Source of the DNA: Bradyrhizobium sp. CSS354
GTDB taxonomy: Bacteria > Pseudomonadota > Alphaproteobacteria > Rhizobiales > Xanthobacteraceae
Direction of reading: 5' to 3'
Assembly (NCBI RefSeq): GCF_029051725.1
Contig: NZ_JAACFU010000003.1
Location: 310,001 to 374,000, forward strand
Length of the DNA: 64,000 bases
Position numbers and translations under genes: made by a program. Numbering within the stretch: the stretch's first letter is position 1; each line of letters starts with the position of its first letter. Positions 1-10,695 of the stretch are shown piece after piece. Below the pieces are notes generated by a model, which saw nothing but the letters and a program-made list of their open reading frames with translations, did not search any database and had not been told where the DNA came from.

Positions 1-698
1 GGTGGGCGTTTGCGTGCGGCATCGTCTTGCTCGCGACGTGCATGCTCGCGGCGAGCGCCGGCGCCTGGATGCCGCAGCCGCTGTTTTCGGCCGAACTCAC
101 GCCGGACCCCGATGCCAGGCTGCCCGCACCGACCCGCTACAGCTTTAGAGGAATCCACACCACCCTGATGCGGGGCGTCGAAGCGCCGCTTCGCGTCAAG
201 CTCGAAGCCACCGTGCCCGCCGGGCTCAGCGACGTTCTCGCCTTCTACCGCAGGGAGCTCGCAAAGCTCGGCTGGCAGGAGCAGCACGATGGCGCCGTCG
301 TCTCCGCCGATCACGTGCAACTCGCGTTCGCCTCTCCGCTCGGGCCGGCCATGCTGGAGCTCGGCCGCAAAGACAGCAGCACCTTGGTCCATCTCGTGCA
401 GAAGAACTCGGATACTGCAACCCGGGCGAATGTCATGCCCGAACCGGGCCAGGCGAAGCTGGTGTTCAGCAACATCGGCGAGACGGAAGCCGTGCTCGGG
501 ATCAACGCGCGGACCATCAAGCGCGCCGCCGGCGCTAACGCCGTCTCGCTGGATCTGGCGCCCGGCAAATATTCCTACGAACTGGGCGTGCCCGGCCGCC
601 CCGCCCATGCCAACGTCCTCACCGTCGCGGCCGGCGACGCCTGGGAGCTCACCGTCGGGCGCGACGGCGAGGCATGGTCGCCGCCCCAGCTGTATTGA
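1..698 (+). CDS. Exported FY-GW module protein, 5' end missing
   Basis: Function unknown. The reading frame is open from base 3 to the TGA at 696-698 and enters from outside the window. Aligned with the downstream paralogue at 3006, the visible start (WAFACGIVLLATCMLAASAGAW) sits inside the signal peptide, so about 20 residues are missing; the TTG at 27 has no ribosome site and is not taken as the start. After the export signal come one module with the motif VLAFYRRELAKLGWQE and the following strand-rich stretch, then a C-terminal PEGA-like domain (INARTIKRAAG, LDLAPGKYSYELGVPG, VAAGDAWELTVG) ending in QLY. It is probably periplasmic or outer-membrane associated. It is the first of three tandem paralogues. 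Confidence 0.75.
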   Translation, partial: WAFACGIVLLATCMLAASAGAWMPQPLFSAELTPDPDARLPAPTRYSFRGIHTTLMRGVEAPLRVKLEATVPAGLSDVLAFYRRELAKLGWQEQHDGAVVSADHVQLAFASPLGPAMLELGRKDSSTLVHLVQKNSDTATRANVMPEPGQAKLVFSNIGETEAVLGINARTIKRAAGANAVSLDLAPGKYSYELGVPGRPAHANVLTVAAGDAWELTVGRDGEAWSPPQLY

Positions 699-823
699 CT
701 GGTCCGGGATGTTTGAACCTGCCCGGTTCCTGCCGCGACTTCTCGTCTGAGGCTCGCCGACGGTGTCGCAGCCGTTGCAATCGCGCGCGCCCAGGCGACG
801 CGCCGCATCCTGGAGACGTAACG

Positions 824-2992
824 ATGGCGATGATCCCGCGCGGGATGCAAGTCCCGGCACGATGGCGGCTGCTTGCATGCGGTCTCTTCCTGATGGCGAG
901 CTGCTCGATCGCAGCCGGCGCCGACGAGGGCGTCGTCGACGTCCACGCGCTGCCGCAGCTCGAAGGTGCGGTGGAAGACACCTCGCGCCCCGATCCCTAT
1001 CGCGTCGAATATCGCGTACCGACGCCGCAGGCCGTGACACTGCCCGCGATCCAAAAGCTCCTGAGCGCCAACGGCTGGGTGTCCTATGTGATGCCGCTTG
1101 AGGAGAAAAGCACCCTGCTGAAGTTCAGGAAGGGACGACAGGGCCTTTCCGTTCATTTCACGCAGGCGCCCGGCCGGCCCGACCAGTCCGTGGTTTACTA
1201 CACGACCGACCGGATCTACGGGAACGTGCCGTTTCCGGAAGGCGCAAGCGACATCGTGTTCGACGGGACCCGACCCTATCTCGGCTGCGTCGCGCCGACG
1301 CCGCTCGATGCAACGTCGGGTTTCTATGCCAGCCAGATGGCTGCGATCGGCTGGCAGAAGCTCACGCCGGAAACCGCTGCGCGCTGGACGACCAGCCTGG
1401 ATGAAACCGCTCCCAACGGCCTGCGCGCGTTCTACGCGCACGCCGATAGCAAGGAGACCGGCTTCTATCAGCAGAAGCCTGTAATGCTGACGCTGACGCG
1501 CCGCGACGATGGCCGCACCAATGTCGATATCCGGGTCGCGCCCTTCGCCCTACCCAGCGAGCTCAAGGCCGATAGCGATCTGGCCGGCCTGCCGCGGCCG
1601 AGCCCGACCAAGACGGCCAGGGGCCTCGGCAGCGCAAGCTCCGACAAGCGCGAGATGTCGGCCGCCGCGATGGCCGAGCTGCCCGCCGTGCTCGCCTTCT
1701 ATCACCGCGAGCTTGCCGCGCGCGGCTGGCAGGAGGACGGCAGCGCGCCACTCGCGCCCGGCGACGAGGTCGCGATCAAGATCTCTTCGGCGGAGGAAAC
1801 CGGCGTGCTGCGGCTCGGCCGCAAATACGATTTCACCATGGTCAGCCTCACCGTGCAGGTGAAGGGATCCGCGCTTGCCGCCCGTGCAAAGGCGAAGAAA
1901 GAGGCGGACGAAAAGTTCCTTGGGGATGCGTTAGGTGCGGCCAAGCAGCTGATCACCGCCGACGAAGCAAGGCGCAAGGTGCAGGCGGCCGCATTGTCTG
2001 ACGCGCCGCTGAATGCGCTCGCCGACAGCAAGACTCCGGTGCCGCTGCCCGAAAACGCCGAAGGCGTGAACTTCGAGGGCGAGGACGGCAGGCTCGAATT
2101 CTCCTCGACCTCGAGCGTGAAGGCGCTCACCGCGTTCTACCGCGCATCGCTCAAGCCAGCGGGCTGGAAAGAGCAGCCCTCCGTCATCAACCAGCCCAAC
2201 ATGGCGATGATGGAATTCTCCAAGAGCGGCAAGTCGATTTCGATGACCGTGATGCAGATGGGGCCGAAGGTGAATGTCAGCGCCAACGGCTCCGGTCTGG
2301 TCGTCGCCGCGGCGAAGCCCGCCGAGGCCAAATCGACCCAGGCCAAGACGATCCAGACCAAATCGAAGGAGCCGCTCACGCCCGATCCCGATTCCGCCCT
2401 GCCGGTGCCGACGCAGCGCAGCTCGACCGGATTAAGCTCCACCAAATTCCCCGGCAGCGACCAGTCGTTCCGGACCGAGCTCGAAGCCAGCGTCCCCGCC
2501 GAGCTTGGCGAGGTCCTCGCGTTCTATCGCGCGGAGCTGACCAAGCGGGGCTGGCAGGAAAAGACCGACGGCGCGATCGTGACGGCCGAGCGGGCTGAGC
2601 TCGCGTTCACCTCGCCGGAGGGACCGGCCGTGCTGAAGCTCGGCCGCGCCAGGGACGAAACCACGGTCAGCCTGATGCAGCGAAATCCGCAGGCCGCGGC
2701 CAAGGCCGACATCATGCCGAAGGCCGGACAGGCGAGGCTCATGCTCGGCAATATGGGGCCGAAGGAAGCATCGCTGACGATCAACAATCAGACCGTGAAG
2801 ATCGCGGCCGGCGCCGGCGGTCCGCAGTCGCCAAAAGGCCCGATGCTCGATCTGCCGCCCGGCAAGTACCAATACGCGCTGCGCCTGCCCGGACGTCCTG
2901 CTCGCACCGAGACGCTCACCGTAGCCGCCGGCGATGCCTGGGGCCTCCTGGTGGGACCAAGCGGAGACGTGCTGCCGCTGCAGATGTATTGA
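824..2992 (+). CDS. Large exported protein with five FY-GW modules and PEGA-like C terminus
   Basis: Unrecognised 722-residue protein. The ATG at 824 follows GGAGA at 812-816 and leads into a signal peptide (about residues 13-33) with a possible lipobox MASC, so it may be a lipoprotein. Five related modules can be traced by the helix-plus-GW motif: two degenerate ones around W85 and W177, then VLAFYHRELAARGWQE (289-304), LTAFYRASLKPAGWKE (435-450) and VLAFYRAELTKRGWQE (564-579). An Ala/Lys-rich helical linker spans about 346-395 and a Lys/Thr-rich linker 496-516. Residues 630-722 match the C-terminal domains of both flanking paralogues and end in QMY. No catalytic motif was seen. The gene starts 125 nt after the first paralogue and is followed within 13 nt by the third, suggesting co-transcription. 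Confidence 0.8.
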   Translation: MAMIPRGMQVPARWRLLACGLFLMASCSIAAGADEGVVDVHALPQLEGAVEDTSRPDPYRVEYRVPTPQAVTLPAIQKLLSANGWVSYVMPLEEKSTLLKFRKGRQGLSVHFTQAPGRPDQSVVYYTTDRIYGNVPFPEGASDIVFDGTRPYLGCVAPTPLDATSGFYASQMAAIGWQKLTPETAARWTTSLDETAPNGLRAFYAHADSKETGFYQQKPVMLTLTRRDDGRTNVDIRVAPFALPSELKADSDLAGLPRPSPTKTARGLGSASSDKREMSAAAMAELPAVLAFYHRELAARGWQEDGSAPLAPGDEVAIKISSAEETGVLRLGRKYDFTMVSLTVQVKGSALAARAKAKKEADEKFLGDALGAAKQLITADEARRKVQAAALSDAPLNALADSKTPVPLPENAEGVNFEGEDGRLEFSSTSSVKALTAFYRASLKPAGWKEQPSVINQPNMAMMEFSKSGKSISMTVMQMGPKVNVSANGSGLVVAAAKPAEAKSTQAKTIQTKSKEPLTPDPDSALPVPTQRSSTGLSSTKFPGSDQSFRTELEASVPAELGEVLAFYRAELTKRGWQEKTDGAIVTAERAELAFTSPEGPAVLKLGRARDETTVSLMQRNPQAAAKADIMPKAGQARLMLGNMGPKEASLTINNQTVKIAAGAGGPQSPKGPMLDLPPGKYQYALRLPGRPARTETLTVAAGDAWGLLVGPSGDVLPLQMY

Positions 2993-3005
2993 GCCAGGGG
3001 CGCTG

Positions 3006-3764
3006 ATGCGGAGAACGGAGATGGCGACCGTAAGGCGCATGATGAGAGGGCCGGCACGCCGCTTGCTGCCGCTGTGCGGCGTCGTGCTTCTCGCAGGCGG
3101 TCTGGCCGCCGCAAGCGCGGGCGGATGGATACCACATCCATGGCCGCAAACTTCGGCCGCACTCACACCGGCGGATCCCGGCGCCGACATGCCGGTGCCG
3201 AAGCAACACAACTTCTTCGCCTCCAAAACCACCCGTGCGACCGGCATTGAAGTCCCGCTGCGTGTCGGATACGAAACCCATGTGCAAGCCGAGCTCAGCG
3301 ATGTGCTGGCCTTCTACCGCACGGAGCTCGCAAAGCGCGGCTGGGAGGAAAAGCCGCACGGCACGATGGTCGCCGCCGATCACGCTCAACTCGCCTTCGT
3401 CTCCCCAAAGGGGCCGGCCACCCTGAAGCTGGCCCGTGCCAAGGACGAGACCACGGTCGAGCTTGTGCAGCGGAATACCGAGGCCGCGGCCAAGGCCAAC
3501 TTCCTACCGATAGCCGGACAAGCGCGGCTGATATTCGGCTATCTTGTACCTGACGTGGCTTCGCTCACGATCAACGATAGGACCGTCAAGATCGCGGGCG
3601 GCGCAAATCACCCACAAACGCTGGATCTGCCGCCTGGCACCTATTCCTACGAGCTGCGCGTGTCCGGCCATCTGTCGCGTACCGACACCATCACCCTGGC
3701 TGCGGGCGAAGCTTGGTCCCTCAGGTGGGATGACGACGATCAGAAGCCGGATCAGATCTACTGA
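3006..3764 (+). CDS. Exported FY-GW module protein, single-module paralogue
   Basis: Unrecognised 252-residue protein. The chosen ATG at 3006 is preceded by AGGGG (2996-3000); a second in-frame ATG at 3021 with GGAGA at 3010 is an equally good start. The N terminus is basic and then hydrophobic (residues 18-38, PLCGVVLLAGGLAAASA), a typical Sec signal. One module carries VLAFYRTELAKRGWEE (residues 100-115), followed by LAFVSPKGPATLKLA, and a PEGA-like domain from about 170 (LTINDRTVKIAGGA, LDLPPGTYSYELRVSG) ends in DQIY. It has the same architecture as the protein before it at the window edge and the last third of the middle protein, so the trio arose by duplication. Role unknown; the location is inferred to be the envelope. 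Confidence 0.78.
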   Translation: MRRTEMATVRRMMRGPARRLLPLCGVVLLAGGLAAASAGGWIPHPWPQTSAALTPADPGADMPVPKQHNFFASKTTRATGIEVPLRVGYETHVQAELSDVLAFYRTELAKRGWEEKPHGTMVAADHAQLAFVSPKGPATLKLARAKDETTVELVQRNTEAAAKANFLPIAGQARLIFGYLVPDVASLTINDRTVKIAGGANHPQTLDLPPGTYSYELRVSGHLSRTDTITLAAGEAWSLRWDDDDQKPDQIY

Positions 3765-6481
<2,717 letters not shown>

Positions 6482-6510
6482 GATCGGTCGTACCGGCGAT
6501 CTTGTTGCGG

Positions 6511-6628
6511 CCCATCCTTCGCGCGCCCGCTTTGGCGGGCTCCTCAGGATGAGGTCTCGCTTCGCGCGAAACTCTAAACCCTCATGGTGAGGAGCGCCGC
6601 CTGCGGCGCGTCTCGAACCACGAGGCCG
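6511..6628. repeat. Intergenic palindromic repeat pair downstream of gyrB
   Basis: Two imperfect hairpin units lie in the gyrB-6734 spacer. Unit one, 6511-6555, has CGCCCGC-TTT-GGCGGGC flanked by CATCCTT and AGGATGAGG. Unit two, 6579-6628, has CCTCATGGTGAGG followed by GCGCCGC-CT-GCGGCGC and ends near CGAGGCC. They resemble the CCTCAGGATGAGG repeats common in Bradyrhizobium and Rhodopseudomonas. The first unit may also serve as a gyrB terminator. Confidence 0.55.
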
Positions 6629-6733
6629 AGCCGTCAGGAGCTTGTGCTCGGCTCCCCCTGAACCTCACCACCCGCGATCGCGACGAAGTGGCATGAACCC
6701 GCGAGACCTGTTCCGGCCGGGAAGCGCCACGCC

Positions 6734-7201
6734 ATGACCAGCTCCGTAGCAACCAGTTCCGCTGTGCCATCTCGCCGTCTGGGCATCATCGGCAGCATTG
6801 TCGGCATGCTGGCGCTGATGGCGGCGGTGTTGCCGCATTGGGTGGTGCCGCTCGTGTTTCCGCCACCACCGGCGGATCAGGTCATCGTCGACACCGGACA
6901 CCGCATCAAGGACCGCGTGATCGCGCGGATGAAGGGCATGGAGTATCAGGCTCCGAAGGTCGAGAAATCGGCTGGACGAAGCTGGAGCGAAGCCTCCTCG
7001 GTCACCGCGATCTCGCTCGGCCTGCTCGCGATCCTGCTCTCGGTCCTTGCGCTCATTTTTCGGGAGGAACGGCTCCTCGCGGCCGTGGCGGCCACGCTCG
7101 GCACCGGCGCCGTCGCGATCGAAATCTCCTTTGTCGTGATCGGCGCGCTGATTCTGATCGCGATCCTCTATGTGGTGGCGAATATCATCGGGCTGTTTTA
7201 A
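6734..7201 (+). CDS. Small multi-pass membrane protein of unknown function
   Basis: A 155-residue protein with no family I recognise. It has a short polar N terminus, a hydrophobic segment at about 17-42, a soluble loop at about 46-90 rich in charged residues (HRIKDRVIARMKGMEYQ), then two further hydrophobic segments at about 91-113 and 118-153, so three or four membrane spans are likely. GGGAAG lies upstream of the ATG. It stands alone between gyrB and murA on the same strand, 107 bases before the murA start, and could be part of a murA transcript. Codon use matches the neighbours. Confidence 0.7.
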   Translation: MTSSVATSSAVPSRRLGIIGSIVGMLALMAAVLPHWVVPLVFPPPPADQVIVDTGHRIKDRVIARMKGMEYQAPKVEKSAGRSWSEASSVTAISLGLLAILLSVLALIFREERLLAAVAATLGTGAVAIEISFVVIGALILIAILYVVANIIGLF

Positions 7202-7308
7202 GGCCCTTCGGACAGGCTCGAGCCGCGGCCGGCGCAATTGCTACCGCGCTCAATTCTCTGTAGTTTCCGCCTCGAAACCCGCCCCACCAACAGGACAGCG
7301 AGAACCCC

Positions 7309-8604
7309 GTGGCGCCCATCCAGTACATCGTCGAGGGCGGTCACCGGCTCTCGGGCTCGATCGAGCCGTCCGGCAACAAGAATTCGGCGCTGCCGATCAT
7401 CGCCGCAGCCCTGCTCACCGAGCATCCGGTGACGCTGGAAAACGTGCCGCGGATCCGCGACACCGAGACGCTGGTCGAACTGATCCGCTCGGTCGGCGCG
7501 GCGGCGGAATGGACGGCCCGCAACACGCTTCATATTCACGCCAAGAGCATCCGCGCCGCCGATCTCGATCCTGAGCTGTGCGTCCGCATCCGCGCCTCGA
7601 TCCTCCTCGCGGGCCCCCTGCTCGCCCGCTGCGGCGAAGTGATGCTGCCGCCGCCTGGCGGCGACGTCATCGGCCGCCGAAGGCTCGACACGCATGTGCT
7701 GGCGCTCGAGCAATTGGGGGCCAAGGTCACCGCGACCGACCGACTCGAATTCCGCGCTTCGAAACTGACCGGCGCCGACGTGTTCCTGGACGAGCCCAGC
7801 GTGACCGCGACCGAGAACGCGCTGGTCGCGGCCGTCGCCGCCGAAGGCACCACCTATTTGCGCAACGCCGCGTCCGAGCCGCATGTGCAGGACCTCGCCA
7901 ACTTCCTGGTCGCGCTCGGCGCTGGAATCGAGGGCATCGGCACCAACACCATGATCGTGCACGGTCCGGCGACGCTGGGCGGTGCGACCTACCGGATCCA
8001 GCCCGACCATATCGAGGTCGGCTCGCTGATCGGGCTTGCGGCCGTGACGCGTTCGCCGCTTCGCATCACGCGCGCGGGCGTCGAGCATCTGCGCTCGATC
8101 CGGATGGGGTTCGAGCGGCTCGGCATCGTCTGCCGCATCGAGGGCGACGATCTCATCGTGCCCTCGAACCAGACGCTGAAGATCCAGGACGATTTCGGCG
8201 GCCACGTGCCGAAGCTGGAAGACCAGCCCTGGCCGGCCTTCCCGGCCGACCTGATGTCGATCGCAATCGTCACCGCAACGCAATGCGAGGGCGTGATCCT
8301 GATGTTCGAGAAGATGTTCGAATCGCGGATGTTCTTCGTCGACAAGCTGATCGCGATGGGCGCGCGCATCGTGCTGTGCGATCCGCATCGCGCCATCATC
8401 GCAGGGCCGAGCCGGCTGCACGGCGCGACGATGACCTCACCCGACATTCGCGCCGGAATGGCCATGCTGCTCGCGGCCGTCTGCGCCGAGGGCACCTCCA
8501 CGATCAACAACGCCGACCAGATCGAGCGCGGCTACGAGCGCATCGACGAACGGCTGAATGCGCTCGGCGCGAAGATCAGGCGCGTGCCCGAACGGAAGGG
8601 GTGA
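7309..8604 (+). CDS. murA: UDP-N-acetylglucosamine 1-carboxyvinyltransferase (MurA family), Asp-type active site
   Basis: MurA transfers enolpyruvyl from PEP to UDP-GlcNAc, the first committed step of peptidoglycan synthesis. The 431-residue length is typical. The GTG at 7309 starts at the usual family position. SGNKNSALP near residue 21 carries the conserved Lys, and ERGYERIDERLNALGAKI is the C-terminal signature. The active-site loop reads PPGGDVIGRRRLDTH: the residue equivalent to E. coli Cys115 is Asp119 (codon GAC, 7663-7665). Asp at this site is known in M. tuberculosis and Chlamydia MurA and makes the enzyme insensitive to fosfomycin. Whether this is the only MurA or a second paralogue cannot be told from this window. 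No strong ribosome site precedes the GTG. Confidence 0.9.
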   Translation: MAPIQYIVEGGHRLSGSIEPSGNKNSALPIIAAALLTEHPVTLENVPRIRDTETLVELIRSVGAAAEWTARNTLHIHAKSIRAADLDPELCVRIRASILLAGPLLARCGEVMLPPPGGDVIGRRRLDTHVLALEQLGAKVTATDRLEFRASKLTGADVFLDEPSVTATENALVAAVAAEGTTYLRNAASEPHVQDLANFLVALGAGIEGIGTNTMIVHGPATLGGATYRIQPDHIEVGSLIGLAAVTRSPLRITRAGVEHLRSIRMGFERLGIVCRIEGDDLIVPSNQTLKIQDDFGGHVPKLEDQPWPAFPADLMSIAIVTATQCEGVILMFEKMFESRMFFVDKLIAMGARIVLCDPHRAIIAGPSRLHGATMTSPDIRAGMAMLLAAVCAEGTSTINNADQIERGYERIDERLNALGAKIRRVPERKG

Positions 8605-8611
8605 GACGCTT

Positions 8612-8766
8612 TTCCCTTCTCCCCTTGCGGGAGAAGGTGGCGCGAAGCGCCGGATGAGGGGTTCTCTCCGCAAATTCACATCGCGAGAGATGGACTCGCG
8701 GAGACAACCCCTCACCCGTCTCGCCGCTACGCGGCAAGCCACCCTCTCCCGCAAGGGGAGAGGGGA
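8612..8766. repeat. Long imperfect inverted repeat, family A copy 1
   Basis: This 155-base element fills the murA-MATE spacer. The left arm begins TCCCTTCTCCCCTTGCGGG, continues to GGCGCGAAGCGCC and GATGAGGGG, and ends CTCTCCGC at about 8671. The right arm runs from GCGGAGA (8698) through CCCCTCACCCGTC and a CGCC-GCTACG-CGGC hairpin to CCCGCAAGGGGAGAGGGG. The arms pair with each other and each contains its own hairpin. A second copy lies at 13979-14128 in the opposite orientation. Confidence 0.8.
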
Positions 8767-8799
8767 AGAAGCGGAAGCCATGTTTTCGTCGCCCGGCTG

Positions 8800-8815
8800 T
8801 GCTATTGACCCGGCC
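8800..8815 (+). promoter_or_regulatory. Candidate extended -10 promoter for the MATE gene
   Basis: TGCTATTGA at 8800-8808 fits an extended -10 element (TGn plus TATTGA) and ends seven bases before the ATG at 8816. There is no Shine-Dalgarno sequence between the two, so transcription could begin at or next to the start codon. No clear -35 box is seen. Confidence 0.4.
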
Positions 8816-10210
8816 ATGCTCGACACCATCCAACCCCGTACGCAGCCGCAAGCCGGCGTGCCGCTAAATCCTCTCGCCGACGAATTCGTCGAGACGCTGC
8901 GGCTGGCCGTGCCGATGATGCTGACGCAGCTCGGGCAGATCGCGATGATCACGACCGATCTCGCGCTGATCGGGCGGCTCGGCGAGAGCGCGGTCGCAGC
9001 AGCAGCGCTGGCGCATACGGTCTATTTCGTCAGCTTCACCTTCGGGCTCGGATTGATGGCGGCGGTGTCGCCGCTGGTCGCGCAAGCCTTTGGCGCCGGC
9101 GATATCAGACGCATCCGCCGCTCCTTGCGCGTCGGCTTGTGGGTCGCGTTGCTGATCTCGCTGCCGATGATGGCCTCGCCGCTCTATGGCGAGCACATCC
9201 TGGTCGCACTCGGTCAGGCGCCGCACTCGGCCGCGCTCGCCCAGCGCTATCTGAACGGGCTGGCCTGGGGCATCGCGCCGGCGCTCGGCTTCATCGCGCT
9301 ACGCAGCATGATGAGCGCGGTGAACCGGCCGCAGGCCCCGCTGTGGATCACGCTCGCGGCGATCCCCGTCAATGCCGCGCTGGTCTACGTCCTGATCCAT
9401 GGCCTGTTCGGCCTGCCGGAGCTCGGCCTGTTCGGCGCGGGGCTTGCGACAACGCTGGTCAATCTCGGCACGTTCGTCGCCACGCTCGCCATTGCGGGCC
9501 TGCGCAAGCCGTTCGCGGACTATCGTCCGCTTGCCCATTTCTGGCGGATCGACTGGCCCCTGATGCGAAAACTGATCGCGATCGGCGCCCCGATCTCGTT
9601 CTCGCTGCTGCTGGAATACGGCCTGTTCTCTTCGGCGGCGCTGCTGATGGGCTTGATCTCGACCACTGCGCTCGCGGCGCATCAGATCGCGCTCCAGGTT
9701 ACCGCCGTGCTGTTCATGGTCCCGCTCGGCATCGGCATGGCGGCCACGGTGCGGGTCGGCCATGCCTTCGGCCGCGGTGAGCCGCTCGCGGTGAAGCGCG
9801 CAGGTCTCGTCGCGGCCGTGATCGGGATCGCGTTCGTCTCGGCCCTGACCGTCGCGATCATCTTCGGCCGCTATCAGCTCGGACGGCTGTTCTTCGGGAG
9901 CGGCGATGCGAGCATGGCGAGCGTCGAGCTGACAGCGAAGCTGCTGCTGGTCGGCGCGACCTTCTTCATCGCCGATGCTATCCAGACCATCATGGGCGGC
10001 GCGCTGCGCGGCATCAATGACACCAGGATGACATTGGTATTCGCCGCGATCGGCTATTGGTGCGTGGGCTTTCCGATCGCCTGGTGGCTTGCCTTTCACG
10101 CCGATCTCGGCGCGGTCGGTGTCTGGATCGGATTGTCGATCGGATCGTTCGTCTATGCCGGACTTCTGATCTTGCGCTTCCGGATGCTGACGCGCAAACT
10201 GGCGGGATGA
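8816..10210 (+). CDS. MATE family multidrug/Na+ (H+) antiporter
   Basis: Inner-membrane MATE (NorM/DinF-type) exporter of cationic drugs or metabolites driven by an ion gradient. From the chosen start it has 464 residues with about 12 hydrophobic helices. LADEFVETLRLAVPMMLTQL and MITTDLALIGRLG are typical of the first two helices, and the second half repeats the pattern (LMRKLIAIGAPISFSLLLEY, AAHQIALQVTAVLFMVPLGI). The ATG at 8816 is chosen because of the -10-like element seven bases before it; the in-frame ATG at 8780 is the alternative, with GGAAG only two bases away. The stop overlaps the next gene (ATGA), so it heads a three-gene operon. Substrate not predictable. Confidence 0.9.
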   Translation: MLDTIQPRTQPQAGVPLNPLADEFVETLRLAVPMMLTQLGQIAMITTDLALIGRLGESAVAAAALAHTVYFVSFTFGLGLMAAVSPLVAQAFGAGDIRRIRRSLRVGLWVALLISLPMMASPLYGEHILVALGQAPHSAALAQRYLNGLAWGIAPALGFIALRSMMSAVNRPQAPLWITLAAIPVNAALVYVLIHGLFGLPELGLFGAGLATTLVNLGTFVATLAIAGLRKPFADYRPLAHFWRIDWPLMRKLIAIGAPISFSLLLEYGLFSSAALLMGLISTTALAAHQIALQVTAVLFMVPLGIGMAATVRVGHAFGRGEPLAVKRAGLVAAVIGIAFVSALTVAIIFGRYQLGRLFFGSGDASMASVELTAKLLLVGATFFIADAIQTIMGGALRGINDTRMTLVFAAIGYWCVGFPIAWWLAFHADLGAVGVWIGLSIGSFVYAGLLILRFRMLTRKLAG

Positions 10211-10695
10211 ACGGAACCGTCCGCGAAGTCACTCCCAATGTCGATGCCGGCACGCTGCTGGCCGGTGCGCATTTCATCGACGCCTTTCGCGTGGAGATCG
10301 GCACAGCACCGGTGAATGCCCGCGAGGCCTGCACCAGGATGGTGTTGCACGGACTGCGCTGGATCGATGCACTGATGCGCCTGCGCAATATTCTGGTGGC
10401 GCCATTCGGTCTGAAGACATCGGGCGAGGGCGCGCCGGCGCCGGGCGGTTTGATCGGCCCGTTTCCGGTGCTCAGCGAAACGCCGGAACGGCTGGTCGCC
10501 GGCTTCGACGATTCCCACCTCGATTTTCGGCTCGTGGTCGATGTGACAGGCGAAGCGACGGGACGGCAGGTCACCTCGACTACCCTGGTGCGGACGCATA
10601 ATCTGCTCGGCCGCAGCTACCTTGCGGTTATTATGCCCTTCCACAAGCTCGTGGTCCGCGGCATGATGAGCCGGATCGCGGAGCCGGCCCGATGA
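10207..10695 (+). CDS. DUF2867 domain protein
   Basis: A 162-residue protein resembling the DUF2867 family, whose biochemical role is unknown. The family-like core is MRLRNILVAPFGLKTSGE near residues 58-75, followed by a segment with PFPVLSETPERLVAGFDDSHLDFRL and a C-terminal hydrophobic strand/helix (SYLAVIMPFHKLVVRGMM). There is no signal peptide. The start codon overlaps the MATE stop by four bases and its own stop overlaps the next start in the same way, so translation of the three genes is probably coupled. Its link to transport or to the following thiol-fold protein is only contextual. Confidence 0.75.
   Translation: MNGTVREVTPNVDAGTLLAGAHFIDAFRVEIGTAPVNAREACTRMVLHGLRWIDALMRLRNILVAPFGLKTSGEGAPAPGGLIGPFPVLSETPERLVAGFDDSHLDFRLVVDVTGEATGRQVTSTTLVRTHNLLGRSYLAVIMPFHKLVVRGMMSRIAEPAR

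Noticed and set aside
27..29. TTG at 27 as the start of the first gene
   Set aside because: No ribosome site, and alignment with the paralogue at 3006 shows the signal peptide continues upstream, so the gene is truncated by the window edge.
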